Notes: generated by a model from the sequence alone, not told the origin. Shown: positions 17,749 through 24,988, counted from the stretch's first letter. The stretch: 64,000 nt of DNA from Prostheceraeus crozeri (GCA_907163375.1 CAJQUW010001639.1:1-64000), one strand, 5' to 3'. Numbers and translations: made by a program.

Positions 17749-19024
17749 TAACGATTATACTGAAGAATCACGTCACGATACTTTGTAATTTCAATATTTG
17801 AATCGAAGACTGCATAAATTAATACATTGATCGTCTCAGGTAGTGTTCTTTTGAACGTCAAATCCAAACGAATATTATGAGGCACGTTCGCTTGACGATA
17901 GGGTGCACTAATATCGCTGTCAGCAGTCAAATCAAATGCATAAATAGTATATCCACTCTTAAACTCTTTCATAGTCAGTCCGTTGGTATCATCCGTATTG
18001 TAAAAGCCAAAGACATCCATAAAATCAACATAACTGCGCATAAATTGATCCGAAGCAAAATCTGGTTTGTAGGGTGGACCAGGATGACTCACACCATTAA
18101 CACGTAAAGCAATTTCACTTAACTGATTGTGTTTAAAATTGAAAGGATTCTTCTTTATATTACCATTAAATGCATCATTTTCAACCATTGCCACCATGAG
18201 GAGCTTCGGTGCTTCCGATGGAAAGAGGCCATCTTTCATGAAACTCTTTTGATCTTTCGGAATTGTAAAGGTGAGAAGCTTTGTATGCTGAACGGGGTAA
18301 ATGGCATTTTGGCGGTTAAGACCTTCAGCATGCCCTCTAATGACACTTGGATTCGGTACTACTCGACGAATGTAAAGTGCAATATCTTCCACATGAATTC
18401 TAAAATTGTCAACTTTAGCAAATGCATTCAGCACAAATTCAGGCTTATTCAATGTCAGCTTGAGTCGCATGCTGGTATTACAGAGTAAAAACTTTGACTG
18501 TCTAAAGAAGTCTAAATTCAGCGGACCATATAGCTGACATACTCTACTATCTTTAATCATAGCAGATCGCTTTACAAAGCCACTGTTTGTTTCAACATCA
18601 AATTTTCCTGCTTCATCTCTGTACCATCCCATGGCTTCCATATGACTTTTTTGTGCTGCTGGATGAAACTGTGATACATGATTGAAATATGATTTATAGG
18701 GATAATCGCTTTGACACCTTCCACCTGCTGCTCTCCAATCGTTAGAGAAACATCGCGAAGTAATGTAGTCAATGGTAAATTGTTCAGTCCAACTTTATGT
18801 GCATCGTCAATAGCAGTTCCATCTGCTTGCTGAATTCTAAACCTCAAATCAAGCATCGCATAACTCAAATCTATGTAGTCATCACTACCACCAGGAATAA
18901 CAAATTCAATGGGGCCAGCATTCTCAGCTGTTCGAGGATGATAATCTACAATACTTGAACTAAGAATATCTGTCTGTATGGCTTGTTGATCGAACAAACA
19001 AAAACCGGAAGTTTTACACTCCAT
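17748..19024 (-). pseudogene. Major capsid protein (F54H12.2-like, putative double jelly roll); this copy appears broken
   Basis: The family signature is present: an N-terminal segment 'PIEFVIPGGSDDYIDL', then 'LTTLLRDVSLTIGEQQVEG', 'GPLNLDFFRQSKFLLCNTSM', 'NPFNFKHNQLSEIALRVNG', 'GYTIYAFDLTADSD' and 'FKRTLPETINVLIYAVFDS'. Proteins of this type, about 425 residues, are widespread in animal genomes as uncharacterised F54H12.2-like proteins and correspond to the Polinton/adintovirus capsid gene. The double jelly-roll assignment is from family knowledge, not visible directly. The copy in Polinton B (62156-63433) looks whole; this one appears broken about once. The gene sits between the basic core-type protein and the protease, with two bases separating its ATG from the upstream stop. 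Confidence 0.8.
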
Positions 19025-19026
19025 GA

Positions 19027-19482
19027 TTAGAAGTTATAGCAGCGTCGTCGTTTAGCGCCTGATGAATGATTAGAGCCTCTGCGACGTTTTCGTGAATGCC
19101 TTTTGACTGAAGATCGCACCTTACCAGCTCCGCGATGTTTCCTTCTTCCTTTATTCATTCGTGTAGGCGATTTCTTTCCTTGAGTAACACCAGCAATGGT
19201 CTGCTTCAATGTTTTTAAACCGCGTTCCTTCCCACGATTCAACAAACTGCTCTTAAAACTTCTACCTCTGGAAAGATCACTAGCAACATCACCAGCAAAG
19301 CCAACGGCATTACTTAAAACATTTCGTTTTAAAGATCTACCGACATTGGATTCGAGAGGTGCTACAACAGATTTCAGTGCACCAAGTATGCTACCTCCAC
19401 GTTGGCGGCGAGCACCGATGTAAATTTGTCCTCCACCACTTACGTAGGAGGGTCGTGAATAAAATGAGGCAGTTGGATTCAT
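19027..19482 (-). CDS. Basic core/minor virion protein, pX/pVI-like (151 aa)
   Basis: The protein is strongly basic. It starts MNPTASFYSRPSYVSGGG, then has R-R-Q-R-G-G-S-I-L-G leading into a predicted amphipathic helix, and finishes with a Lys/Arg-rich tail ending R-R-R-C-Y-N-F. Adenoviral and adintoviral minor virion proteins have this plan: Gly-Gly processing sites, an amphipathic or hydrophobic helix and an arginine-rich DNA-binding part. Inferred role: DNA condensation or membrane lysis after maturation by the neighbouring protease. It is the first gene of the cluster 19482-17218 and has the ATGCAAA motif 29-38 bases upstream. The copy in B (63436-63891) is open and nearly identical. Confidence 0.7.
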   Translation of the reverse strand: MNPTASFYSRPSYVSGGGQIYIGARRQRGGSILGALKSVVAPLESNVGRSLKRNVLSNAVGFAGDVASDLSRGRSFKSSLLNRGKERGLKTLKQTIAGVTQGKKSPTRMNKGRRKHRGAGKVRSSVKRHSRKRRRGSNHSSGAKRRRCYNF

Positions 19483-19510
19483 AGCTCAAACCCTAAACAT
19501 TGTTAGTTAC

Positions 19511-19520
19511 AACTTTGCAT
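19511..19520 (-). promoter_or_regulatory. ATGCAAA motif at the head of the capsid cluster
   Basis: On minus the sequence reads ATGCAAAGTT, 29-38 bases before the ATG at 19482, and sits just behind the integrase stop codon. It is conserved in Polinton B. Confidence 0.5.
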
Positions 19521-19523
19521 GAA

Positions 19524-20744
19524 TCACTGTCGATCACTTAGATGAAAGATGTCGGCACGACGCATCCAAGAGTTCATACTTGAAGGATAACCAGTCCATT
19601 TAACAAGACACCATTCTTCACCTTGCCGTTTTTTACATCGAATGATTTTCTCTACCAAATATGTTTCACTTTCAGTGACTACCTCAATCTCATCGCGGTA
19701 AAAGCTACCCTCAATTTCTTCATTATCGTAATCTTTCAACTTGTAGGTGGTCGGAGAGTCTTTTTGATTAATCCTTGATACTGTAAATACCTCCTCTGTC
19801 CAATTCGGGAGGTACCCTTTAGCAAAAACACTTTTCACTTTTGAGATACGAACTTTATCGCCAATTTTCACATCACTTTTCACATGAGTGCGTTTACGTT
19901 GGAATGATTCGCGCACTTTATCTACATTGTTAGCATTTACATCTACTGGTCTGAGTCCAATAGAACGATGGATAGAGTGATTGTAGGCATGGAGTGTATC
20001 TTGTAGAACCTTTGTCCAATTTTGTGTCAAGTTGGCAGTAAAATGTCGCCACAAGCGATTTTTTAATGTGCGATTAAAACGTTCAACGAGTGCAGCTTTA
20101 TAAGCGCTCTTTACACTAAACAACTCAATGTCATGCCTCTCAAATAATCTTGTCACATGCTGATTTTCAAACTCTTTTCCTTGATCACTCTGAATTCTTT
20201 TTGGAATGCGACCTTCTCGAAAAATTGTTTGGAATGCTTTTGCTACTCCTTTCCCTTCTTTAGTTTTTAAAGGTTGAGCCCACGCATAACGCGAGAAAAT
20301 ATCAATGACGGTTAAAATAAAATTATTGCCCGAGTTATGTTTTGAAATGGAGGCAACATCGCACAAATCTGCTTGCCACTGTTCATCGATGTCATGAACA
20401 ATATAATGGCGGGTGCGGTACTTCTTTTTCGCTTGTTTGTAGAGTGTATAGGTAGCCTGACCCTTTAACCATCGTTTCACTTGTGATTGTGGAAGACCAC
20501 TCGCTTTTGATAATTTCTTGATAGATGCAAATCCTGCCGGATGTTTTACATCATAATAGATTGACTTCAAACGTTCAGTCGATGACGACTGACTCTTTTT
20601 CCTCCTTCTCATCTTTTTGTTTTCTTCCCTTTCTACATTTACAACAACTGCAGCATTTAGCTTTAGCGGTTTTGCGATCGTGTTCACATTGCTTAGGGGT
20701 TTCATTATGAGAGCTGGCGCAGCAAGTGCAAGTGACAACGACAT
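19524..20744 (-). CDS. Polinton integrase (retroviral-type DDE with chromodomain)
   Basis: The catalytic triad is D126 in QWQADLCD, D187 in RIQSDQGKEF and E221 in LVERFNRTLK, as in the rve superfamily. An N-terminal segment 'IYYDVKHPAGFASIKKL' precedes it as in other Polinton integrases, and a chromodomain-like C-terminus starts at YLVEKIIRCKK and includes 'CLVKWTGYPSSMNSW'. It integrates the element and leaves 6-bp duplications. The open frame starts at 20744, but residues 1-44 look unlike the family, and the ATG at 20612 (MRRRKK) is a likely true start; the extra part overlaps the Cys-rich ORF in another frame. It is the last gene of a cluster headed by the ATPase. In B only the C-terminal end falls within the window (63933-64000). 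Confidence 0.92.
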   Translation of the reverse strand: MSLSLALAAPALIMKPLSNVNTIAKPLKLNAAVVVNVEREENKKMRRRKKSQSSSTERLKSIYYDVKHPAGFASIKKLSKASGLPQSQVKRWLKGQATYTLYKQAKKKYRTRHYIVHDIDEQWQADLCDVASISKHNSGNNFILTVIDIFSRYAWAQPLKTKEGKGVAKAFQTIFREGRIPKRIQSDQGKEFENQHVTRLFERHDIELFSVKSAYKAALVERFNRTLKNRLWRHFTANLTQNWTKVLQDTLHAYNHSIHRSIGLRPVDVNANNVDKVRESFQRKRTHVKSDVKIGDKVRISKVKSVFAKGYLPNWTEEVFTVSRINQKDSPTTYKLKDYDNEEIEGSFYRDEIEVVTESETYLVEKIIRCKKRQGEEWCLVKWTGYPSSMNSWMRRADIFHLSDRQ

Positions 20745-20790
20745 TCACCTCTGGCGGCTCATTACATGGCAAGCAACACATCTGCTTCAT
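20575..20790 (-). CDS. Possible Cys-rich small protein (71 aa) overlapping integrase start
   Basis: The frame starts MKQMCCLPCNEPP one base after the stop codon of the upstream gene (TAATATG). It has thirteen cysteines in pairs and triplets, including T-C-T-C-C and K-C-C-S-C-C-K-C, and a basic/acidic tail. This looks like a zinc- or metal-binding peptide. Its last part overlaps the integrase frame. The spacing to the previous gene is the same type of tight junction as elsewhere in this block, which argues for a real gene. Polinton B cannot be compared because the window ends. Function unknown. Confidence 0.42.
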   Translation of the reverse strand: MKQMCCLPCNEPPEVNVVVTCTCCASSHNETPKQCEHDRKTAKAKCCSCCKCRKGRKQKDEKEEKESVVID

Positions 20791-20791
20791 A

Positions 20792-21484
20792 TTAATAATC
20801 TGAGAACATGTATTTCCTGGGAGGAGCTGTTTTACGTTTTCCTTTTACCAGTTTTAGTGGCGATGTAGATCTACGTCGAGTTCTTCCTCTTGTTTGCTTA
20901 GTGAGTGTGGGAGGGGATGTAGCAGGTGACGCCTTAAACCAATTTGTTGGCATTTTCATCGTCTGAAGCATTGGAGTAGTAGCCACTGTTGAATCAAGTT
21001 CTTTCAATGTCTCATTATTCAAAGCAAATTTTGGCACATTATGCTTTTTCAATAGTTTAAGAAAGTATGACCAACCAGGTGGAACATAGCCCTGACGGCG
21101 CTTTCTACGTGTCGCATACTGAATCAAGTCTTCATAACGTGAAGCATCAATCACTTTATTTTCATCTGTAATGATTTCTCCTCTATCATTTACATTGAGA
21201 TGGGGCTCAATACTATTGAAAAGAGATATGGCATGTGCGCGAGATGCTAAAGGTGTAGCAGTCGATACAGAGTCACGCATCTTATTCTTCAAGTTTTTCA
21301 ATTGCTCAACAGTTTCCGATTGTAATAATACAGCACGATGTGGATCTTTGATGTGAACATTTTGCTGATAATCTATTTCTTTCCTATACATTTGATTTGC
21401 AAGAGGTTGCTTTACTTGCTGCATGGCAGTCAATTGTACATATTCATCCTGAGGAATAACAATCATGCGAGAATAAGAACTCAT
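20792..21484 (-). CDS. Conserved Polinton protein next to the ATPase (230 aa), unknown function
   Basis: The product begins MSSYSRMIVIPQDEYVQL. Its pattern (an M-I-V-I-P-x-D/E-E-Y start, a K-N/D-P-H-x-x-V word, 'LKNLKNKM', a G-E-I-I-x-D-x-N word, and 'GWSYFLKLLKKHN') is one I associate with a recurring Polinton gene adjacent to the packaging ATPase, but its role is not settled. The C-terminus is Arg/Lys/Ser/Thr-rich and probably binds nucleic acid or is disordered. The start codon overlaps the ATPase stop (ATGA). No membrane segment. Confidence 0.65.
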   Translation of the reverse strand: MSSYSRMIVIPQDEYVQLTAMQQVKQPLANQMYRKEIDYQQNVHIKDPHRAVLLQSETVEQLKNLKNKMRDSVSTATPLASRAHAISLFNSIEPHLNVNDRGEIITDENKVIDASRYEDLIQYATRRKRRQGYVPPGWSYFLKLLKKHNVPKFALNNETLKELDSTVATTPMLQTMKMPTNWFKASPATSPPTLTKQTRGRTRRRSTSPLKLVKGKRKTAPPRKYMFSDY

Positions 21485-22098
21485 AGTTTGTAGATAATCA
21501 TGGGAGTTTTCAAAATATCACTTCGAAATCTAAATTCTTCCGGACACTCTTGCGTAAAGTCAATGAATAAGTAACCGTATGGTTTTTCAGTAGCTGCTTG
21601 AAAAATTTCAATTAAGGCTTTTGATCCTCTGGGTGCAACTTGTCGCGCTAAAATTTCAAATTGACTTTTATCTCGCGGATTCTTGAAAATAGCATAATAG
21701 TGTGTATTCAGGTTTCGTGTACGAGCTTCTTTTCCATCAGGAAACAAATTTTGTGTAATATAGATGATAAAGCACCTTTTATGGTGTGCTGCGCGAGTAA
21801 ACATATCTGTAACATCTTTTGAATTATTACTTTCTTTTAATAAATCATCCAATACAACAACATCATTAGACTGAAGTTTATCCACTGGAATAATTCCTTC
21901 ATGTCGAATAAAGTTGCGACTTTGCAATTCCTGAAACAGCGACGGTTGATAAATACCATAACACCAAATCACTCGATTGATAGGTTCCTTAAACAACTCC
22001 CTTCTTTTATCCAATAAATTCAGCGTGAAAACTGTTTTACCTGCATGAGATGGACCTGATACAGTCAGAACTTTATCACATTGAAGTCTGAAATCCAT
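21481..22098 (-). CDS. FtsK/HerA (A32)-type genome-packaging ATPase (205 aa)
   Basis: Walker A is GPSHAGKT (15-22), Walker B VVVLDD (80-85), and the sensor-like ITQN (114-117). Together with length this matches the A32-like packaging ATPase of Polintons, adintoviruses and relatives, which pumps DNA into the capsid. The ATG at 22098 (MDFRLQCDKV) is chosen: further upstream the frame is open but has no ATG, and an ATGCAAA motif lies 20-34 bases before this start. The stop TGA overlaps the next gene's ATG. Confidence 0.9.
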   Translation of the reverse strand: MDFRLQCDKVLTVSGPSHAGKTVFTLNLLDKRRELFKEPINRVIWCYGIYQPSLFQELQSRNFIRHEGIIPVDKLQSNDVVVLDDLLKESNNSKDVTDMFTRAAHHKRCFIIYITQNLFPDGKEARTRNLNTHYYAIFKNPRDKSQFEILARQVAPRGSKALIEIFQAATEKPYGYLFIDFTQECPEEFRFRSDILKTPMIIYKL

Positions 22099-22117
22099 TT
22101 TATTACTTTGAGACTCA

Positions 22118-22132
22118 ACATTTGCATAATTA
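22118..22132 (-). promoter_or_regulatory. ATGCAAA motif at the head of the ATPase cluster
   Basis: On minus the sequence reads TTAATTATGCAAATGT in the gap between the preceding gene's stop (22130) and the ATPase ATG (22098). Confidence 0.5.
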
Positions 22133-22486
22133 ACGCTTAGAGCCAAAGATATTTCCCAATAGGTTGCCCACGGCAGGAGCTATCATTGGAAGTATTGCTG
22201 AAAGGAAACCGCCCTTTTGTGTTAGAGTTTTCCTCTTTCTTTGAAGGGCGACTTTAGGATTGGAGATGAAACGCAATTTTGTAGCATATCGCTTAAGTAA
22301 CTTTCGTTGTTTTGGCGCTAATTTCTTCGTCCTCAACTTCCTCACATGAGAAATAATTTCACAAATGAATTTATCGTTAGCATGTCGTAAAGCATTGTAT
22401 CGCTGATTTGCTTTCATTCGTCGGAGAGCTTGAATGGCTGAAGAAAACTTTTGACTTTTACGTTTCGTCATTTTACGTTTCGCCAT
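22130..22486 (-). CDS. Basic virion protein with hydrophobic Gly-rich tail (118 aa)
   Basis: It starts MAKRKMTKRKSQ, is Lys/Arg-rich for about 90 residues with the words 'RYNALRHANDKFICEI' and 'KLRFISNPKVALQRKRK', then has Q-K-G-G-F-L and a hydrophobic stretch rich in Ile, Leu, Pro, Ala and Gly. This is a known recurrent small protein of Polinton- and adintovirus-type elements; the Gly-Gly before the hydrophobic tail suggests cleavage by the element's protease and membrane or capsid-vertex association (inference). It has its own ATGCAAA motif. Confidence 0.68.
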   Translation of the reverse strand: MAKRKMTKRKSQKFSSAIQALRRMKANQRYNALRHANDKFICEIISHVRKLRTKKLAPKQRKLLKRYATKLRFISNPKVALQRKRKTLTQKGGFLSAILPMIAPAVGNLLGNIFGSKR

Positions 22487-22522
22487 TTTCCGTGTTAGTC
22501 TTTGCTAAAACCTATCTTTACC

Positions 22523-22533
22523 ACATTTGCATA
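22523..22533 (-). promoter_or_regulatory. ATGCAAA motif before the basic virion protein
   Basis: On minus the sequence reads TATGCAAATGT, 37-47 bases before the ATG at 22486. It lies close to the 3' end of the upstream RING gene (stop at 22538). Confidence 0.5.
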
Positions 22534-22537
22534 GGTA

Positions 22538-22861
22538 CTAACTATTGCGACATAAGTGACACTCGAAATGAGCAATATCACAGTGGTAACATTGGCAAAG
22601 TTGAATGCAATTACGTATGAAACAGCGTTGACAAAAAGCATGCTTACATCTCTTGAAGATGCGCTTTTCATTTCCATCCTTTCGCTTACATACATCACAA
22701 CACATAGTTTCACCGTTACTGATGTCTATAGCAAGTCTTTTTGAAGATATGAATTTGCTAGCCTTTTCTAAATAATAGACGCATGTACAGAAGGAATATA
22801 CTTCGAGAGTGAGCAGACATAGCTCGAAAACCAGTTGTGCTACAATCAAGTACCACTGCAT
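22538..22861 (-). CDS. Membrane-anchored RING-finger protein (107 aa)
   Basis: The true ATG is at 22861 (MQWYLIV). Residues 3-30 are hydrophobic and look like a membrane anchor with two cysteines at its end. A RING-type pattern follows: C-x2-C (CDVC), then about 12 residues, C-x-H-x3-C-x2-C (CKHAFCQRC), and C-x-C...C pairs at the end. RING proteins act as E3 ubiquitin ligases; viruses use membrane-bound ones to degrade host defence proteins. Substrate unknown. It starts two bases after the stop of the upstream gene (TGAAAATG). Confidence 0.65.
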   Translation of the reverse strand: MQWYLIVAQLVFELCLLTLEVYSFCTCVYYLEKASKFISSKRLAIDISNGETMCCDVCKRKDGNEKRIFKRCKHAFCQRCFIRNCIQLCQCYHCDIAHFECHLCRNS

Positions 22862-22863
22862 TT

Positions 22864-23274
22864 TCAATTTTTCTTTATGGAAAGTTGAATGTGAATATCT
22901 GAAATCGCTTCAATCACTAGACTGCTACCATGATGGTTAAATGCGTTAAGACGTTCAGCAATTTTTATCATATGTCTTTTAAAAAATTCTTCGGGGTGAT
23001 CTACCACTTCCATTGAATAAGAAGCAAAATGGAAAGAGCGACTTTCCACCTCTTCCTTTCCAAAATGACTAAACTTAATTTTCGCAACTAATCGCGCCAT
23101 GATAATGCTATCAGAGAATGTATTCATTAACTCTAGAAATAGAGTGCTAGCATCATCGACCACTGCTTCGATGTCGGTCTCATCTTTATGAAATTTTATC
23201 ACATAATCTTGAACAGCTCCTTTTAAACTTTGCCTATGAAAATGTAATGTTCCGCAGTCGTTTGAGAAAGACAT
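22864..23274 (-). CDS. Unknown Polinton protein (136 aa)
   Basis: I do not recognise it with confidence. It starts MSFSNDCGTLHF and carries 'FHFASYSMEVVDHPEEFF', 'RHMIKIAERLNAFNHHGS' and a final strand 'ISDIHIQLSIKK'. The pattern of two beta segments around a helix of F-F-x-R-H-M resembles the N-terminal domain of a protein family seen upstream of polymerase genes in some insect elements, but this is weak. A degenerate ATGCAA motif lies about 25 bases upstream (23298-23306). It is the first gene of a pair with the RING protein. Confidence 0.5.
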   Translation of the reverse strand: MSFSNDCGTLHFHRQSLKGAVQDYVIKFHKDETDIEAVVDDASTLFLELMNTFSDSIIMARLVAKIKFSHFGKEEVESRSFHFASYSMEVVDHPEEFFKRHMIKIAERLNAFNHHGSSLVIEAISDIHIQLSIKKN

Positions 23275-23297
23275 GATCGCCCTTTATCTAACCCATC

Positions 23298-23306
23298 CAT
23301 TGCATG
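23298..23306 (-). promoter_or_regulatory. Degenerate ATGCAA motif
   Basis: On minus the sequence reads CATGCAATG, 24-32 bases before the ATG at 23274. It is the weakest member of the motif set. Confidence 0.3.
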
Positions 23307-23361
23307 AAAACAACAACTCTTCTCATAGTAACATTTATTGAATAATGGTAACAAGCATGCA

Positions 23362-23892
23362 TTATAAATCAATGGTTTGAAAGAGATAAAATAGATACAG
23401 CTGGTAACTATCATACAGCGAGCAATGATAACCATACAGGACTTTGGCAGTGTTGAGGTAAGGAGGAAAGAAGCATTGGTTATGAACGTAGCTACTACAA
23501 CGAACAGACAAAATAGGAACACACAAATCCTTAAAACGTTTCGTGACTTCATGATAATGTTGATTCACTCTACTATCCCATGGTGGGAGCAAAATATCAT
23601 CAATGATTAGATTGGGAAATACTTTCCTCTCCTTACCAGGATTATTACAAAAGATGCGTATAACATTGAAAGCAGCTAACCATCGTTTAAAGTCAATAAG
23701 AAGAGCACTCTCACAAGAAAAGCCATAGTCTTGCAAATATTTCAGATTAAGTCCATGAATGTGTTTTCTCGCCGATTGATCAACATTGGGATCGCAGTTG
23801 GCATGTTGATGATAGACACTAACAATCTGATATGTCCAATTGTTCATAGCAATAGCACTGAGCTCCTGTACAGGTTCACCCTCACAATCCAT
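23362..23892 (-). CDS. Putative DEDD-type exonuclease-like protein (176 aa)
   Basis: The N-terminus reads MDCEGEPVQELSAIAM, with D-x-E on a predicted first strand as in 3'-5' exonucleases of the RNase H-like fold. Further along are 'HIHGLNLKYLQDYGFSCES', 'LLIDFKRWLAAF', F-C-N-N-P-G-K-E (similar to the second acidic motif region of this class), and 'WDSRVNQHYHEVTKRFKD'. The order of features suggests a short exonuclease of the DEDD group, perhaps acting on RNA or on replication intermediates. Evidence is motif-level only. The start is a good ATG directly at the D-x-E motif, which is unusually close to the N-terminus. No promoter motif was found upstream. Confidence 0.42.
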   Translation of the reverse strand: MDCEGEPVQELSAIAMNNWTYQIVSVYHQHANCDPNVDQSARKHIHGLNLKYLQDYGFSCESALLIDFKRWLAAFNVIRIFCNNPGKERKVFPNLIIDDILLPPWDSRVNQHYHEVTKRFKDLCVPILSVRCSSYVHNQCFFPPYLNTAKVLYGYHCSLYDSYQLYLFYLFQTIDL

Positions 23893-23944
23893 AAAAATGA
23901 TGATAGAAGCCTAAAACGGAAATTTCCACATCTAAGGAAACGTT

Positions 23945-24145
23945 CTATAACATATTACAAAATGAAGAATTACATCGATGCTTTTCACGACAAAATACAC
24001 AAATGATATGATGGCAACGAAGAAGTAAAATGTATCTAATAAGACCACGTCTACGACACTCAAAGCACATAAGCGAATTGTCATAGGGAAGAGTTAGGAA
24101 AGGACTAGCAATTCTCCTTCTTTGATTTGCGTTTTGATGTAGCAT
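23945..24145 (-). CDS. Small RING-like zinc-binding protein (66 aa)
   Basis: From the ATG at 24145 the protein has C-x2-C (MCFEC), about 13 residues, C-x-H-x3-C-x2-C (RCHHIICVFC), and a final C-x4-C pair, the layout of a compact RING/treble-clef domain. The frame overlaps the end of the upstream gene by about 40 bases. It has no visible membrane segment, unlike the RING protein at 22538. Two RING-like genes in one Polinton is uncommon. Function: probable E3-type cofactor (inference). Confidence 0.5.
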   Translation of the reverse strand: MLHQNANQRRRIASPFLTLPYDNSLMCFECRRRGLIRYILLLRCHHIICVFCREKHRCNSSFCNML

Positions 24146-24880
24146 TCTTCTCCAACTTGCGCTTCGTACCACTGCTGTTAAGGATTTGATCAATTATGTC
24201 GTCCACGTTGGGTGGTTTCGGAATATATAGGATGGATTCCATATGCATGGAGAGAGAGGCTATTTTATTATCCTTGTGTCGACCATAATATAGCCCATTC
24301 ACTTTGAAAAGGATATCCCAAGTACCTTCTCCGAGCTCATCACATCTGATGGGTATTGAATGATCTCCATCCTTCTTATAGTAAGTACACCAATGTGATA
24401 CCGGTAGGCAAATGTGATTACCATCCCAAATCTTTCTATAGGGAGTATCCTTGTCATCTCTAGCCTTCCACTCTTGAGCAAGAGGAGTAGGAATGTCCAT
24501 ATTTAATGTCACGTACTCCTCAATAGTATCAAGTTGGTGGCGAATGTACGGACTCACGGGGATCAGTATGTAGTCCCCATACTGATTGTGCATTATCTTG
24601 ACATCCGTGGAAGGGAGCATTCCCGTTTGGAGTACTACGCTATGATCATCATAACGCAAGGCTTGTTTAAATTTACGCTGTAGCGGTGTAGGATTATGTA
24701 CCTTGGTTGTTTCTTCCACTGGCCTCAGTTGTAGATGATCTGACCGTAGCGAACCTTGTAACGTTTGACCGCCATTTTGTCCTACTAGTGCAGCAGATGG
24801 AGTAGATGCCTGAAAATGAAAAAAGATTGTATTAAGTTTACGTTCAAGGGAGGAGAGGGAGGGAAGTAGCGACTTACCAT
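24105..24880 (-). CDS. Outermost right gene, spliced, unknown function (about 235 aa)
   Basis: The first coding exon is only the ATG at 24880-24878, followed by a 68-base intron (24877-24810, donor GTAAGT, acceptor TTTTCAG). Exon 2 begins GCATCTACTCCATCT, giving M-A-S-T-P-S, and is in frame to the stop at 24105. The polymerase gene has the same design, with M then A-S-T-S-S-P. The body has 'QYGDYILIPVSPYIRHQLDT', 'WDGNHICLPVSHWCTYYKK' and a Lys-rich tail (KRKLEKNATSKRKSKK), a likely nuclear signal. I do not recognise a domain. A TATA box lies about 100 bases upstream. By promoter and place it is probably expressed early, together with the polymerase (inference). Confidence 0.62.
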
Positions 24881-24980
24881 TTTAGTTGGATAATAGAACA
24901 GGGAACTAGGGAGAGAGAAAATGTGCGTCCGTCACTCGTGTGATTCAACGATGGAATGATTCTCGCTGTGGAAGGCTCGC

Positions 24981-24988
24981 TATTTATA
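24981..24988 (-). promoter_or_regulatory. TATA box of the outermost right gene
   Basis: TATAAATA on the minus strand, followed by GCGAGCC, lies about 100 bases before the ATG at 24880. This gene is the only one in the minus-strand block with a clear TATA box. Confidence 0.6.

Noticed and set aside
23223-23552. 109-codon hydrophobic minus-strand frame
   Set aside because: It bridges the end of one gene and the start of another in a different frame and has no promoter motif or conserved pattern; probably a shadow.
24299-24481. Short minus-strand frame inside the outermost right gene
   Set aside because: Different frame of a clearly coding, conserved-looking region; no motif.
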